A stretch of DNA of 48,334 nt from Candidatus Frankia nodulisporulans (GTDB lineage Bacteria > Actinomycetota > Actinomycetes > Frankiales > Frankiaceae), in contig NZ_CADCWS010000008.1 in the NCBI RefSeq assembly GCF_902806475.1, positions 1 through 48,334 of the forward strand, given 5' to 3'. The translations under genes and the position numbers were made by a program. This document shows positions 25,232 through 33,038 of the stretch, piece by piece; position 1 is the first letter of the stretch, and each line of letters begins with the position of its first letter. The notes beneath the pieces were generated by a model, which was not told where the DNA came from, did no database searches, and saw nothing but the letters and a program-made list of their open reading frames with translations.

Positions 25232-27016
25232 ATGGCCCACACCGACTATCCGCCCATCGAGGAGCACGCGGTCATCGGTGACCTGCGCACCGTGGCGCTG
25301 GTCGCCACGGACGGCACGATCGACTGGTACTGCCCGCAGCGTTTCGATGCGCCGTCGGTCTTCGCGAGCCTGCTCGACGCCGACCGCGGCGGGTCCTTCC
25401 GCATTCACTGCCCGCAGTCACGGGCGAAGCAGCTGTATCTGCCCGACTCGAACGTGCTGATGACCCGTTTTCTCGCACCGCGCGCGGTGGGCGAGGTCGT
25501 CGACTTCATGGTGCCGATGGACAGCGACGTCACCGAGACGCCGCACGTCATCGTCCGCCAGGCTCGGGCGGTGCGCGGGACGGCGTCGTTCCGGCTGCGC
25601 TGCGACCCGCGGTTCGACTACGGCCGGGCGGCCCACACGGTGACTCTGGTTCCCGGTTCGGGGGCGGTGTTCGCGTCCACCACGGGGACGCTGGTGCTGC
25701 GCACGTCACTGCCGCTGCGCATCGACGGTACGGCCGTGCACGCCGATTTCGACCTGGCCATGGGCGAGACCGCGGACATCATCCTGGAATGGAACGCCTC
25801 CATCCGGCCGCTGGCCATCGGCGAGGCCGACGCGCTGTTCAACCGGACGTTGAAGTACTGGCAGTCGTGGATTCGCCGGGGGCGTTACCACGGCCGCTGG
25901 CGGGAGATGGTGCTGCGCAGCGCGCTGGTGCTCAAACTGCTCGTCTACCGGCCGACGGGGGCGCTGGTGGCTGCGCCGACGACGTCGCTGCCGGAGGAAC
26001 TCGGTGGCGTGCGCAACTGGGACTACCGCTACACCTGGATCCGCGACGCCGCGTTCACCACCTACGCGCTCATGGCACTCGGTTTCACCGACGAGTCGGC
26101 CGCGTTCATGGACTGGCTGGAGCAGCGCTGCCACGAGGCCCCGAAGGAATCCGGGCTCTACGTGCTGTACAGCGTGGACGGCAACGCCCACCTGGACGAG
26201 ATCGTGCTGGACCATCTGGCGGGTTACCGCGACTCGAAACCGGTGCGGATCGGCAACGCCGCCGCCGAGCAGTTGCAGCTCGACATCTACGGCGAGCTCA
26301 TGGACTCGGTGTACCTGTACAACAAGCGGGTGCCGATCTCGTTCGGGCTGTGGGAGGCGCTGGGCCGTCAGCTCGACTGGCTCGCGAAACACTGGGACTC
26401 ACCCGATGAGGGCATCTGGGAGACCCGCGGCGGACGGCAGCGTTTCACCTATTCGGCGCTGATGACCTGGGTGGCGTTCGAACGGGCGTGCCGTATCTCG
26501 CGTCAGCGCGGGCTGCCCGGGCCGACCAACGACTGGAAGGAACTCGCCGGCCAGGCGTACCGGTTCGTCCAGAACGAGGCCTGGAATCCGACTCGTGGCG
26601 CCTACATGGAGTTCCCCGGTTCGCCGCGGCTGGACGCGTCGCTGCTGTGCATGCCGCTGGTGAAGTTCTCCGGGCCGACCGACCCGCGGTTCCTGTCCAC
26701 CCTCGACCGGTTCGGCGAGGACCTGGTCAGCGACAGCCTGGTCCGCCGCTACGCCGCCGACGGCAGCGACGGGCTGACCGGCGACGAGGGCACCTTCAAC
26801 CTCTGCTCGTTCTGGTACGTGGAGGCGCTGACCCGCGCCGGACGGGTGGACGACGCCCGGCTGGTCTTCGAGAAGATGCTCACCTACGCCAACCACGTCG
26901 GCCTCTACCCCGAGGAGATCGGCCCGTCCGGGGAGGCACTGGGCAACTTCCCGCAGGCCTTCACCCATCTGGCGCTGATCAGCGCCGCGATCAACCTCGA
27001 CCGCGCGCTGGGCTGA
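25232..27016 (+). CDS. GH15 family glucoamylase/trehalase-like enzyme
   Basis: A 594-residue cytoplasmic glycoside hydrolase of family 15. Actinobacterial members of this shape act on trehalose or on alpha-glucans. The N-terminal beta-sandwich domain starts YPPIEEHAVIGDLRTVALVATDGTIDWYCPQRFDAPSVFASLLD, the standard opening. The (alpha/alpha)6 barrel has LGGVRNWDYRYTWIRDAAFTTYAL, the first acid/base region near NEAWNPTRGAY, and the C-terminal catalytic-glutamate block EEIGPSGEALGNFPQAFTHLALI. No signal peptide is present. The ATG at 25232 begins the conserved sequence, with GGAG about nine bases upstream. Trehalase is a reasonable guess but the substrate is not proven by sequence alone. Confidence 0.9.
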   Translation: MAHTDYPPIEEHAVIGDLRTVALVATDGTIDWYCPQRFDAPSVFASLLDADRGGSFRIHCPQSRAKQLYLPDSNVLMTRFLAPRAVGEVVDFMVPMDSDVTETPHVIVRQARAVRGTASFRLRCDPRFDYGRAAHTVTLVPGSGAVFASTTGTLVLRTSLPLRIDGTAVHADFDLAMGETADIILEWNASIRPLAIGEADALFNRTLKYWQSWIRRGRYHGRWREMVLRSALVLKLLVYRPTGALVAAPTTSLPEELGGVRNWDYRYTWIRDAAFTTYALMALGFTDESAAFMDWLEQRCHEAPKESGLYVLYSVDGNAHLDEIVLDHLAGYRDSKPVRIGNAAAEQLQLDIYGELMDSVYLYNKRVPISFGLWEALGRQLDWLAKHWDSPDEGIWETRGGRQRFTYSALMTWVAFERACRISRQRGLPGPTNDWKELAGQAYRFVQNEAWNPTRGAYMEFPGSPRLDASLLCMPLVKFSGPTDPRFLSTLDRFGEDLVSDSLVRRYAADGSDGLTGDEGTFNLCSFWYVEALTRAGRVDDARLVFEKMLTYANHVGLYPEEIGPSGEALGNFPQAFTHLALISAAINLDRALG

Positions 27017-27338
27017 CCGCCGCCCCAGGCAGGATGGGAGCCGGCGCGGTGACAGGTCTGGCACCGCGCCCGGCGCCGGGCCTGGCACCACGCCCGGCGC
27101 CGCGTCCCGCACCGGTCGCGAGCACGACAGGACCACATCGGCGCATCCGACGTCCACAGACGGGTCGGTGCGACGAGGATAGGGCGATGGCCGGCAGGTG
27201 ACCGCAATCGGCCAGGTGGACGGGGACCAGGCAGGGACGCGGACGGGGGCTGGCCGGGAATCCGGCGGGCCGCGGCAGGACGGCTGGCACGTGGCGAGGA
27301 TCGCCGCGCGGCGTGGACGTGGGGACGAGAGGCGAGTC
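27017..27338. other. Gap between GH15 and FHA genes
   Basis: It contains a 24-bp near-duplicate (CTGGCACCRCGCCCGGCGCCG at 27058-27078 and 27082-27102) and the 14-bp palindrome GCCCGGCGCCGGGC at 27068-27081, which could terminate GH15 transcription. An in-frame extension of the FHA gene is open from 27198, but the ribosome site favours ATG 27339. Confidence 0.45.
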
Positions 27339-29009
27339 ATGGCGGGTCTGGACCATTTCCGGGTGGTCGTCGAGTCCGGGCGCACCGAGAGGACCGGAGT
27401 GGTCGTGCGACTGCCCGGGGCGCTGGTCGTCGCCCGGGTCGACCAACCCGAGACCGCGGAGATCACCACCCGGTTGCTGGGGCTGTGCGCCGAGGTGGCC
27501 GCCGAGGTCGGCACGTCCGAGGCCACGATGGGCAGGCGCCTGGTGCGCCGGGTCGCCGGGGTCCTGGCCGACGCCGACCCCGAGCGGGTACCCGACTTCA
27601 GCCTGCTGACCACCGTCAACGACCGGGTCGCGGCACTCGTGCACGGCGCGATGGACGTCGTGGTCAGTGGCCCGTCCGGGCTGACCCTTTCGGGGGTCGA
27701 CTCGGCCACCTGGGTCGACCGGCTGCTGCCCGCCGACTGCCAGCGCATCGACGTGGCGCCGACCGGTCTGGTCGACACGCGCGCCGGGGATGCCGGCGGC
27801 CTCGACTTTCCGCTGGACCTGCGCCTGGGCACGGTGGCGGGGGTCGGGGTGAGCCTGCTGCTCAGCGACGCACCGGCGATACCGATCTCCAAGTCGTCGG
27901 CGGACCGCATGCTCGCCGCCTTCGACCCGTCCCAGGATCCGAAGACCGGCGCCGCCCCCATTCCCGCCTCCGGCGCCCGCGTCCCCGACCCGTCGCTGAC
28001 CACACCGCCGGCGCTGGCCCCCCTGCTCAGCCAGGAGGAGGAAGCCCACCGTCGGCGCGCCGCCGCCGAGCCCACCCAGGCCGCCGACCTCGACGAACTC
28101 GATGAACTCGATGAACTCGATGAACTCGACCCGGACCCGGCGACCGAACTCGCCGGCCGGGACCTCTACGGCGAGGCGCTGGGCCGCTCCGGTCACGACC
28201 CCAGCCCCAACGGCCAGCTCGGCGCCGACCACGGCGCCGCCTACGGCCACGACGCTGGCGGCTCCGCCTACGGCCACGACGGCGGCGCTCCCGGCTACCG
28301 CCATGACGGTGGCGGCCAGGGCTTCGGCCATGACGCCGGCGGCTCCGGTTTCGGCCCTGGACCCGGCGGGTCCAGGTACGGCCCGGGCGGCGGGGCCATG
28401 GGGCAGCAGGAGCCGCTTACCGACGACCTCACCGATGACGAGCACGACGCGCTCACCCAGCTTCCCGGGCAGACCTTCACCGTCTCGGACCTCATCGAGG
28501 ACGACGAGGCGCCCACGATGCTGCCGAACAGCTCCAAGCCCCAGGTCGAGGGCGTGCTGTGCCCGAACGGCCACTTCAACCATCCACAGTCGCCGTACTG
28601 CGTCGAGTGCGGGCAGTCGCTGGCCCAGCAGGCCGGGCACACCGTGTGGGGTCCACGCCCACCGATCGGCATCCTCGTCTTCGACGACGGGATGACGCTG
28701 CCCGTCGACATAAATCTGGTCATCGGCCGTCAGCCGGACCGCGACGACGCCGTGCGCGCCGGTACCGCCCGGGCTCTGCCCGTCGAGGACGGCGAGAGCG
28801 CGATCTCCCGCGTCCACGCCATCATCACGCTCACCGGCTGGGACGCGGTGATCACCGACCAGGGATCGGCGAACGGTACCTACATCGCGCCCCCGGAGGC
28901 GACCGTCTGGACCCCCCTGAACCCCCATCAGGCGGCCCCGCTGACCCCCGGCACCCGTGTCCAGGTCGGCAAGCGCACCTTCGTGTTCAACTCCAACCTG
29001 CACCCCTGA
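27339..29009 (+). CDS. Zinc-ribbon and FHA domain protein
   Basis: A 556-residue protein likely to bind phosphothreonine on a partner. Residues 1-180 are a globular domain I cannot name (DHFRVVVESGRTERTGVVVRLPGALVV, VNDRVAALVHGAMDVVVSG). A disordered linker contains four D-E-L repeats (about residue 252) and many GHD/GG units. A short zinc-ribbon follows near 405-425 with four Cys (CPNGHFNHPQSPYCVECG). The C-terminal FHA domain at about 440-550 has the core GR, S-R-x-H (ISRVHAIITL) and NGT motifs (DQGSANGTYI). The start is ATG at 27339 with GAGAGG six bases upstream. The architecture is seen in actinobacterial Ser/Thr-kinase signalling and secretion contexts; a kinase-like protein lies 10 kb away, but no direct link is shown. 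Confidence 0.85.
   Translation: MAGLDHFRVVVESGRTERTGVVVRLPGALVVARVDQPETAEITTRLLGLCAEVAAEVGTSEATMGRRLVRRVAGVLADADPERVPDFSLLTTVNDRVAALVHGAMDVVVSGPSGLTLSGVDSATWVDRLLPADCQRIDVAPTGLVDTRAGDAGGLDFPLDLRLGTVAGVGVSLLLSDAPAIPISKSSADRMLAAFDPSQDPKTGAAPIPASGARVPDPSLTTPPALAPLLSQEEEAHRRRAAAEPTQAADLDELDELDELDELDPDPATELAGRDLYGEALGRSGHDPSPNGQLGADHGAAYGHDAGGSAYGHDGGAPGYRHDGGGQGFGHDAGGSGFGPGPGGSRYGPGGGAMGQQEPLTDDLTDDEHDALTQLPGQTFTVSDLIEDDEAPTMLPNSSKPQVEGVLCPNGHFNHPQSPYCVECGQSLAQQAGHTVWGPRPPIGILVFDDGMTLPVDINLVIGRQPDRDDAVRAGTARALPVEDGESAISRVHAIITLTGWDAVITDQGSANGTYIAPPEATVWTPLNPHQAAPLTPGTRVQVGKRTFVFNSNLHP
28092..28127 (+). repeat. 9-bp tandem repeat encoding DEL units
   Basis: Four copies of GAYGAACTC run in frame in the FHA gene and encode Asp-Glu-Leu four times. 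Whole-codon slippage here would change linker length without breaking the frame. Confidence 0.9.
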
Positions 29010-29091
29010 CCGTCCGGCGGGCCGCCTCGAACCGGGCGGTGGGCGGGGGTGGCGCGCAAAAGGTCGGCACCTACGTCAGACTTGACGAACG

Positions 29092-30018
29092 ATGAGCGAT
29101 ACAGACCCGCGCGCCGGGGTCGGTCTGCCCGCCCCGGCCGCCACCGTAGAGGCACGCACCGGCGACCCCGGCGTCGACGACCGCGGCGCCACCAGCGGCA
29201 CCGATCCCCGCCCCAGCTCCGGTCAGAACACTCCCACCGCACCGGATGCCGACGACCGTGAATCCGACGGCCGTGAATCCGACGGCCATACCGGTGAAGG
29301 CCATGCCGGTGAAGGCCGGGACGATGACGGTCGTGCCGGCGACGGCCGGCGTCGGCACGGGCGGTCGGCGTTGTGGTGGACGCCGCTGGTGCTCGTCGTG
29401 GTCGCGGCGCTGCTCGCCGCGGGCGCCGCGATCGGCGGCCTGATCGACCGGTCCCCGGGGGAGAACTCGGTGGATGTCGGGTTCGCCCGGGACATGTCCG
29501 AACATCATTCCCAGGCCGTCCAGATGGCGATGATCGAGTTCAGTCGTGGCGCCGACGCGACCAGCCGCAGCGTGGCGCAGGACATCGCGCTCACCCAGCA
29601 ACGCGAGATCGGTGTCATGTCCACCTGGCTGTCCGGCTGGGGCCGCACCCAGTCCAATACCGGCGCCGCGATGCGCTGGATGGGCGCCACCTCGACCGAC
29701 GGCTCGTCCACCCACGGCATGGCCGGCATGAACGGCTCCGGCTCCGGCTCCGCTGACGACAGCGCACGGATGCCGGGGATGGCGACGCCGGCGCAACTGC
29801 GCCAACTCGCCACCCTGCGCGGGCGCGACCTTGACGTGCTGTTCCTCACCCTGATGATCCATCATCATCGTGGCGGGCTCGCGATGGCGCAGTACGCCTC
29901 CCGGCACGGCGAGCAGGACCGCACCCGCGGCGTGGCCCGGGCGATGGTGCTCAACCAGTCCGTCGAGATCGACCAGATGCAGCAGGACCTCGTCCGCCTC
30001 GGCGCACCCCGAGCCTGA
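29092..30018 (+). CDS. DUF305 family membrane-anchored protein
   Basis: A 308-residue protein: a disordered, acidic N-terminus (about 1-90), one membrane helix (PLVLVVVAALLAAGAAIGGLI, about 97-118), then an extracytoplasmic DUF305 four-helix-type domain. The domain shows the family's metal-binding-like motifs: FARDMSEHHSQAVQMAMI and the second LTLMIHHHRGGLAMAQYA, with Met/His-rich linkers (HGMAGMNGSG, ARMPGMATPAQL) that suggest copper or another metal. DUF305 proteins of known context often accompany copper homeostasis; none of that is nearby here. The start is ATG at 29092, without a clear ribosome site. It lies 82 bases after the FHA gene. Confidence 0.88.
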   Translation: MSDTDPRAGVGLPAPAATVEARTGDPGVDDRGATSGTDPRPSSGQNTPTAPDADDRESDGRESDGHTGEGHAGEGRDDDGRAGDGRRRHGRSALWWTPLVLVVVAALLAAGAAIGGLIDRSPGENSVDVGFARDMSEHHSQAVQMAMIEFSRGADATSRSVAQDIALTQQREIGVMSTWLSGWGRTQSNTGAAMRWMGATSTDGSSTHGMAGMNGSGSGSADDSARMPGMATPAQLRQLATLRGRDLDVLFLTLMIHHHRGGLAMAQYASRHGEQDRTRGVARAMVLNQSVEIDQMQQDLVRLGAPRA

Positions 30019-30119
30019 CCCGTGCCGTGTTCGGGCGTCCCGCACACCACCCGGACACCGATTCTGACTACTCGAGGTTCGTTGCCATGCCTTCTGCCGC
30101 CCTGTCGGCCGTACCCGGC

Positions 30120-30130
30120 GTCACTGTGAC
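30120..30130. promoter_or_regulatory. Short palindrome before the SulP gene
   Basis: GTCAC-T-GTGAC is a perfect palindrome ten bases before the ATG at 30140. It might be an operator half or chance. Confidence 0.3.
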
Positions 30131-30139
30131 CGTCGCCGC

Positions 30140-31723
30140 ATGACCGAGATCTCCGCTCGCACCGGCGCCGACCGCACCGAAGCCGACACCAGCACCAACC
30201 CCGACGCCGACCCGACCGGTGTCGCCGCGCCGTCCACCGGCGGGCCGGGTGGACGTGGGTGGGCGGTCGGCCGCTGGCTTGGCGCGCGCTGGCCGGGGCG
30301 GCGTCAGGTGCGGGTGGAACTGCTGGCGGGGCTGGTGACCGCGCTCGCGCTGATTCCGGAGACGATCTCGTTCTCGGTGGTGGCCGGGGTCGATCCGCGG
30401 ATCGGGTTGTTCGCGTCGTTCACCATCTCGATGGTCATCGCCTTCACGGGCGGACGGCCCGCGATGATCTCGGCGGCGGCCGGGTCGATGGCCCTGGTGG
30501 CCGCGCCGCTGGTCCGGGAGCACGGCGTGCAGTACCTGATCGCCACGACGATCGGCGTCGGCCTGCTGATGTTCGTGCTGGGGCTGCTCGGCGTCGCGCG
30601 GCTGATGCGCTTCATTCCACGGACCGTCATGATCGGGTTCGTCAACGCCCTGGCCATCCTGATCTTCACGGCCCAGCTGCCGCACGCCGTCGGCCGGTCG
30701 TGGACGGTGTACGCGCTGGTGGCGGCGGGGTTGGCCATCCTGCTCACGATGGGACGGCTGACCCGTGCCATCCCGGCGCCGCTGGTCGCGGTGGCACTGC
30801 TGACCTTCGTGACGGTCTGCTTCCATCTGTCCGTCCCGACGGTCGGGGACGAGGGGCGGCTGCCGTCGTCACTGCCGCGACCGGGCCTGCCGAACGTGCC
30901 GGTGGACTGGGAGACGCTGCGGATCGTCGCGCCGTACGTCCTGGCGCTCACGGCCGTCGGGTTGCTGGAGACGCTGCTGACCGCGCAGATCGTCGACCGG
31001 ATGACCGCCACCACCCACAACCCCGACCGGGAGAGCTGGGGTCTGGGCGTCGCGAACATCGTCAACGGGTTCTTCGGCGGCATGGGTGGCTGCGCGATGA
31101 TCGGCCAGACGATCGTCAACGTCAACGCCGGTGGACGTGGCCGGCTCTCGACGTTCGCCGCGGGCGGGTTCCTGTTGCTGCTGGTCGTGCCGCTGCGCGA
31201 CTTGGTGTGCCACATCCCGATGTCGGCGCTGGCCGCGGTGATGATGCTGGTCGCGGTGATGACCTTCGAGTGGCGCAGCATCGCGCCGTCCACGCTGCGG
31301 CGACTGCCGCGCGAGGAGACGCTGGTGATGGTCGTGACGGTCGCGGTGGTCGTACCGACCCACAACCTGGCCTACGGCGTGGTCGTCGGCGTGGTGCTCT
31401 CGGCGTTGCTGTTCACCCGGCGGGCCGCCCGGCTGGCCACGGTCACCAGCGTGCTCGACCCGCACGGCGGCGAGCGGATCTACGTGGTCCGCGGCTCGCT
31501 GTTCTTCGCCTCGACGGCCGACCTGGTCGAGGCGTTCGACTACGCGCGGGATCCGCCTCGCGTGGTCGTGGACCTCGCCGCGGCGGACGTGCTCGACTCG
31601 GCGGCGGTCGCCGCGCTCGACGACGTTCGGACGAAATACCGCGAGCGGGGCGTCGAGGTCAGCCTGGTCGGCCTGAGCCCGGCCGGCGCCGCCCTGGTCA
31701 AGGGACTGTCGAAGGTCAATTGA
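30140..31723 (+). CDS. SulP/SLC26 family anion transporter with STAS domain
   Basis: A 527-residue inner-membrane transporter of the SulP (SLC26) family, members of which move sulfate, bicarbonate or other anions. After a charged N-terminal tail the first transmembrane region shows LLAGLVTALALIPETISFSVVAGVDPRIGLFASF, the family signature, with ten or more further hydrophobic segments. The C-terminus from about residue 430 is a STAS domain (RIYVVRGSLFFASTADLVEAF, VVVDLAAADVLDSAAVAALDDV). ATG at 30140 has no obvious ribosome site. There is no carbonic anhydrase fusion, so the anion cannot be guessed with confidence. Confidence 0.92.
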   Translation: MTEISARTGADRTEADTSTNPDADPTGVAAPSTGGPGGRGWAVGRWLGARWPGRRQVRVELLAGLVTALALIPETISFSVVAGVDPRIGLFASFTISMVIAFTGGRPAMISAAAGSMALVAAPLVREHGVQYLIATTIGVGLLMFVLGLLGVARLMRFIPRTVMIGFVNALAILIFTAQLPHAVGRSWTVYALVAAGLAILLTMGRLTRAIPAPLVAVALLTFVTVCFHLSVPTVGDEGRLPSSLPRPGLPNVPVDWETLRIVAPYVLALTAVGLLETLLTAQIVDRMTATTHNPDRESWGLGVANIVNGFFGGMGGCAMIGQTIVNVNAGGRGRLSTFAAGGFLLLLVVPLRDLVCHIPMSALAAVMMLVAVMTFEWRSIAPSTLRRLPREETLVMVVTVAVVVPTHNLAYGVVVGVVLSALLFTRRAARLATVTSVLDPHGGERIYVVRGSLFFASTADLVEAFDYARDPPRVVVDLAAADVLDSAAVAALDDVRTKYRERGVEVSLVGLSPAGAALVKGLSKVN

Positions 31724-31789
31724 CGGCCAATACCGCCCCACCGTGAATACACTCCGCCATCAGGTGCTCACAATGAGGATGGTGGCGGG

Positions 31790-32929
31790 ATGGGCGAGAA
31801 GGGGCTCACCGGCGGGCTGGTCGACTTTGCCCGCCGCCAGCCGGGCATGGTCGTCCTCGTCCTTGTGCTTGCCGGGTTGTACCTGTCGAAGGCCGGCACG
31901 GGCGACAGCGACCGGGCGGTGATCGTGGCGAACGTCGACCTGCCGGCACCGTCACTGGTCATCCACAACCGCACGACCTACGCCGTCGGGGTCGACCCGC
32001 GGGCCCCCGACGCGATCCAGCTGCTGTCCAGCCGCGACCGGCACACCTGGACGGTCCACCCGAACGCCCTGGCGGCGCCGCCCAGCTGGGCGGATCCCAG
32101 CGGCGGTCTGGGCCCGGCCGCGATCGGCGTGTTCGACGGATCGTTCGTCCTCTACTACACCGCCACCGTGCGGGGACTCGGCCTGCGCTGCGTCTCGGCG
32201 GCGACCTCGAAGCATCTCGACGAGCCCTTCGAGGACACCTCACTGGCCCCCTTCGTCTGCCAGACCGCCGAGGGTGGCAGCACCGACCCGAGCCCCTACG
32301 TCGACGCCGCCGGACGGCCCTACCTGGCCTGGAGCAGTCCCGGCCAGGCCGGCGGGAGCGGCCCGGCACTGTGGGCCCAGCCGCTGCGCTCGGACGGCCT
32401 GGTGCTCACCGGCGACCCCGCCGTCCTGCTGCGCCCGAGCCTGCCCTGGCAGGACGGCAGGGTGGCGTCCCCCTCCCTGCTCGAGGACGACGGGCATTAC
32501 CACCTCGTGTACTCGGCGGCACCGGAACTCAACGACCGCCAGGTGGTCGCGGACGCCTCCTGCCGCACCCCGCTGGGCCCCTGCCAGCCCACCGACCGTC
32601 CGCTGCTCACCGGCTCCCTGGCCGGCTCCGGCCCCGGCGGCGCCCACGCCTTCGCCGACACCAGCCACCACTGGTGGCTGGGCCTGCACACCTGGGATTC
32701 GCCCCCCACCGGCGCCTACACCCCCGTGGGCCAGTTCGTCGTCGTCCCCCTCCAGCTCCACGACAACAAACTCAAGATCGATATCACCTCCACCGCCCAC
32801 GGCACCCTGCGCACCCCCACCCGCCGCGACCACGACGACACCGACTCCGGCGGCACCGATCGCACCGAGCACCGCCGATTCGACTTCAACCGCGAGAACC
32901 GCGACGCGCAGGACCTCGACCGCAACTGA
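31790..32929 (+). CDS. Membrane-anchored GH43-like beta-propeller protein
   Basis: A 379-residue protein with an N-terminal anchor or signal (GMVVLVLVLAGLYLSKAG) and a five-bladed beta-propeller of the glycoside hydrolase 43/62/68 type. Repeated blade elements are SLVIHNRTTYAVGVD, GVFDGSFVLYYTATV, STDPSPYVDAAGRPYLAWSS, VASPSLLEDDGHYHLVYSAA and HAFADTSHHWWLGLHTWD. The expected catalytic acids (an Asp in the first blade, a Glu in the acid position) are not clear. It may be an arabinan- or arabinogalactan-acting hydrolase or a non-catalytic relative. The C-terminus is a His/Asp/Arg-rich tail. The ATG at 31790 has GAGGA ten bases upstream. It is convergent with the permease gene, with a strong hairpin between. 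Confidence 0.78.
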   Translation: MGEKGLTGGLVDFARRQPGMVVLVLVLAGLYLSKAGTGDSDRAVIVANVDLPAPSLVIHNRTTYAVGVDPRAPDAIQLLSSRDRHTWTVHPNALAAPPSWADPSGGLGPAAIGVFDGSFVLYYTATVRGLGLRCVSAATSKHLDEPFEDTSLAPFVCQTAEGGSTDPSPYVDAAGRPYLAWSSPGQAGGSGPALWAQPLRSDGLVLTGDPAVLLRPSLPWQDGRVASPSLLEDDGHYHLVYSAAPELNDRQVVADASCRTPLGPCQPTDRPLLTGSLAGSGPGGAHAFADTSHHWWLGLHTWDSPPTGAYTPVGQFVVVPLQLHDNKLKIDITSTAHGTLRTPTRRDHDDTDSGGTDRTEHRRFDFNRENRDAQDLDRN

Positions 32930-32968
32930 CCCGCACGTCCATGACCCGGGGCACGTCGTCGCGGACGG

Positions 32969-33019
32969 CGAGGCGTGGTCGCTGAGCACGAAAGAAATCG
33001 GCTCAGCGACCACGCCTCG
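32969..33019. terminator. 19-bp perfect hairpin between convergent genes
   Basis: Bases 32969-32987 are the exact reverse complement of 33001-33019, with a 13-base A-rich loop and no T-tract. It lies between the ends of the GH43-like gene (32929) and the permease gene (33039), so a bidirectional terminator is likely. Confidence 0.75.
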
Positions 33020-33038
33020 ACAGATGGGCGCCACCGGA

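Noticed and set aside
27058-27102. 24-bp near-duplicate after the GH15 gene
   Set aside because: Two imperfect copies in a very GC-rich gap; likely simple duplication, with no sign of function beyond a possible terminator palindrome.
30120-30130. GTCACTGTGAC as a CRP-type site
   Set aside because: The arms are too short and the spacing differs from the TGTGA-N6-TCACA pattern; kept only as a low-confidence palindrome.
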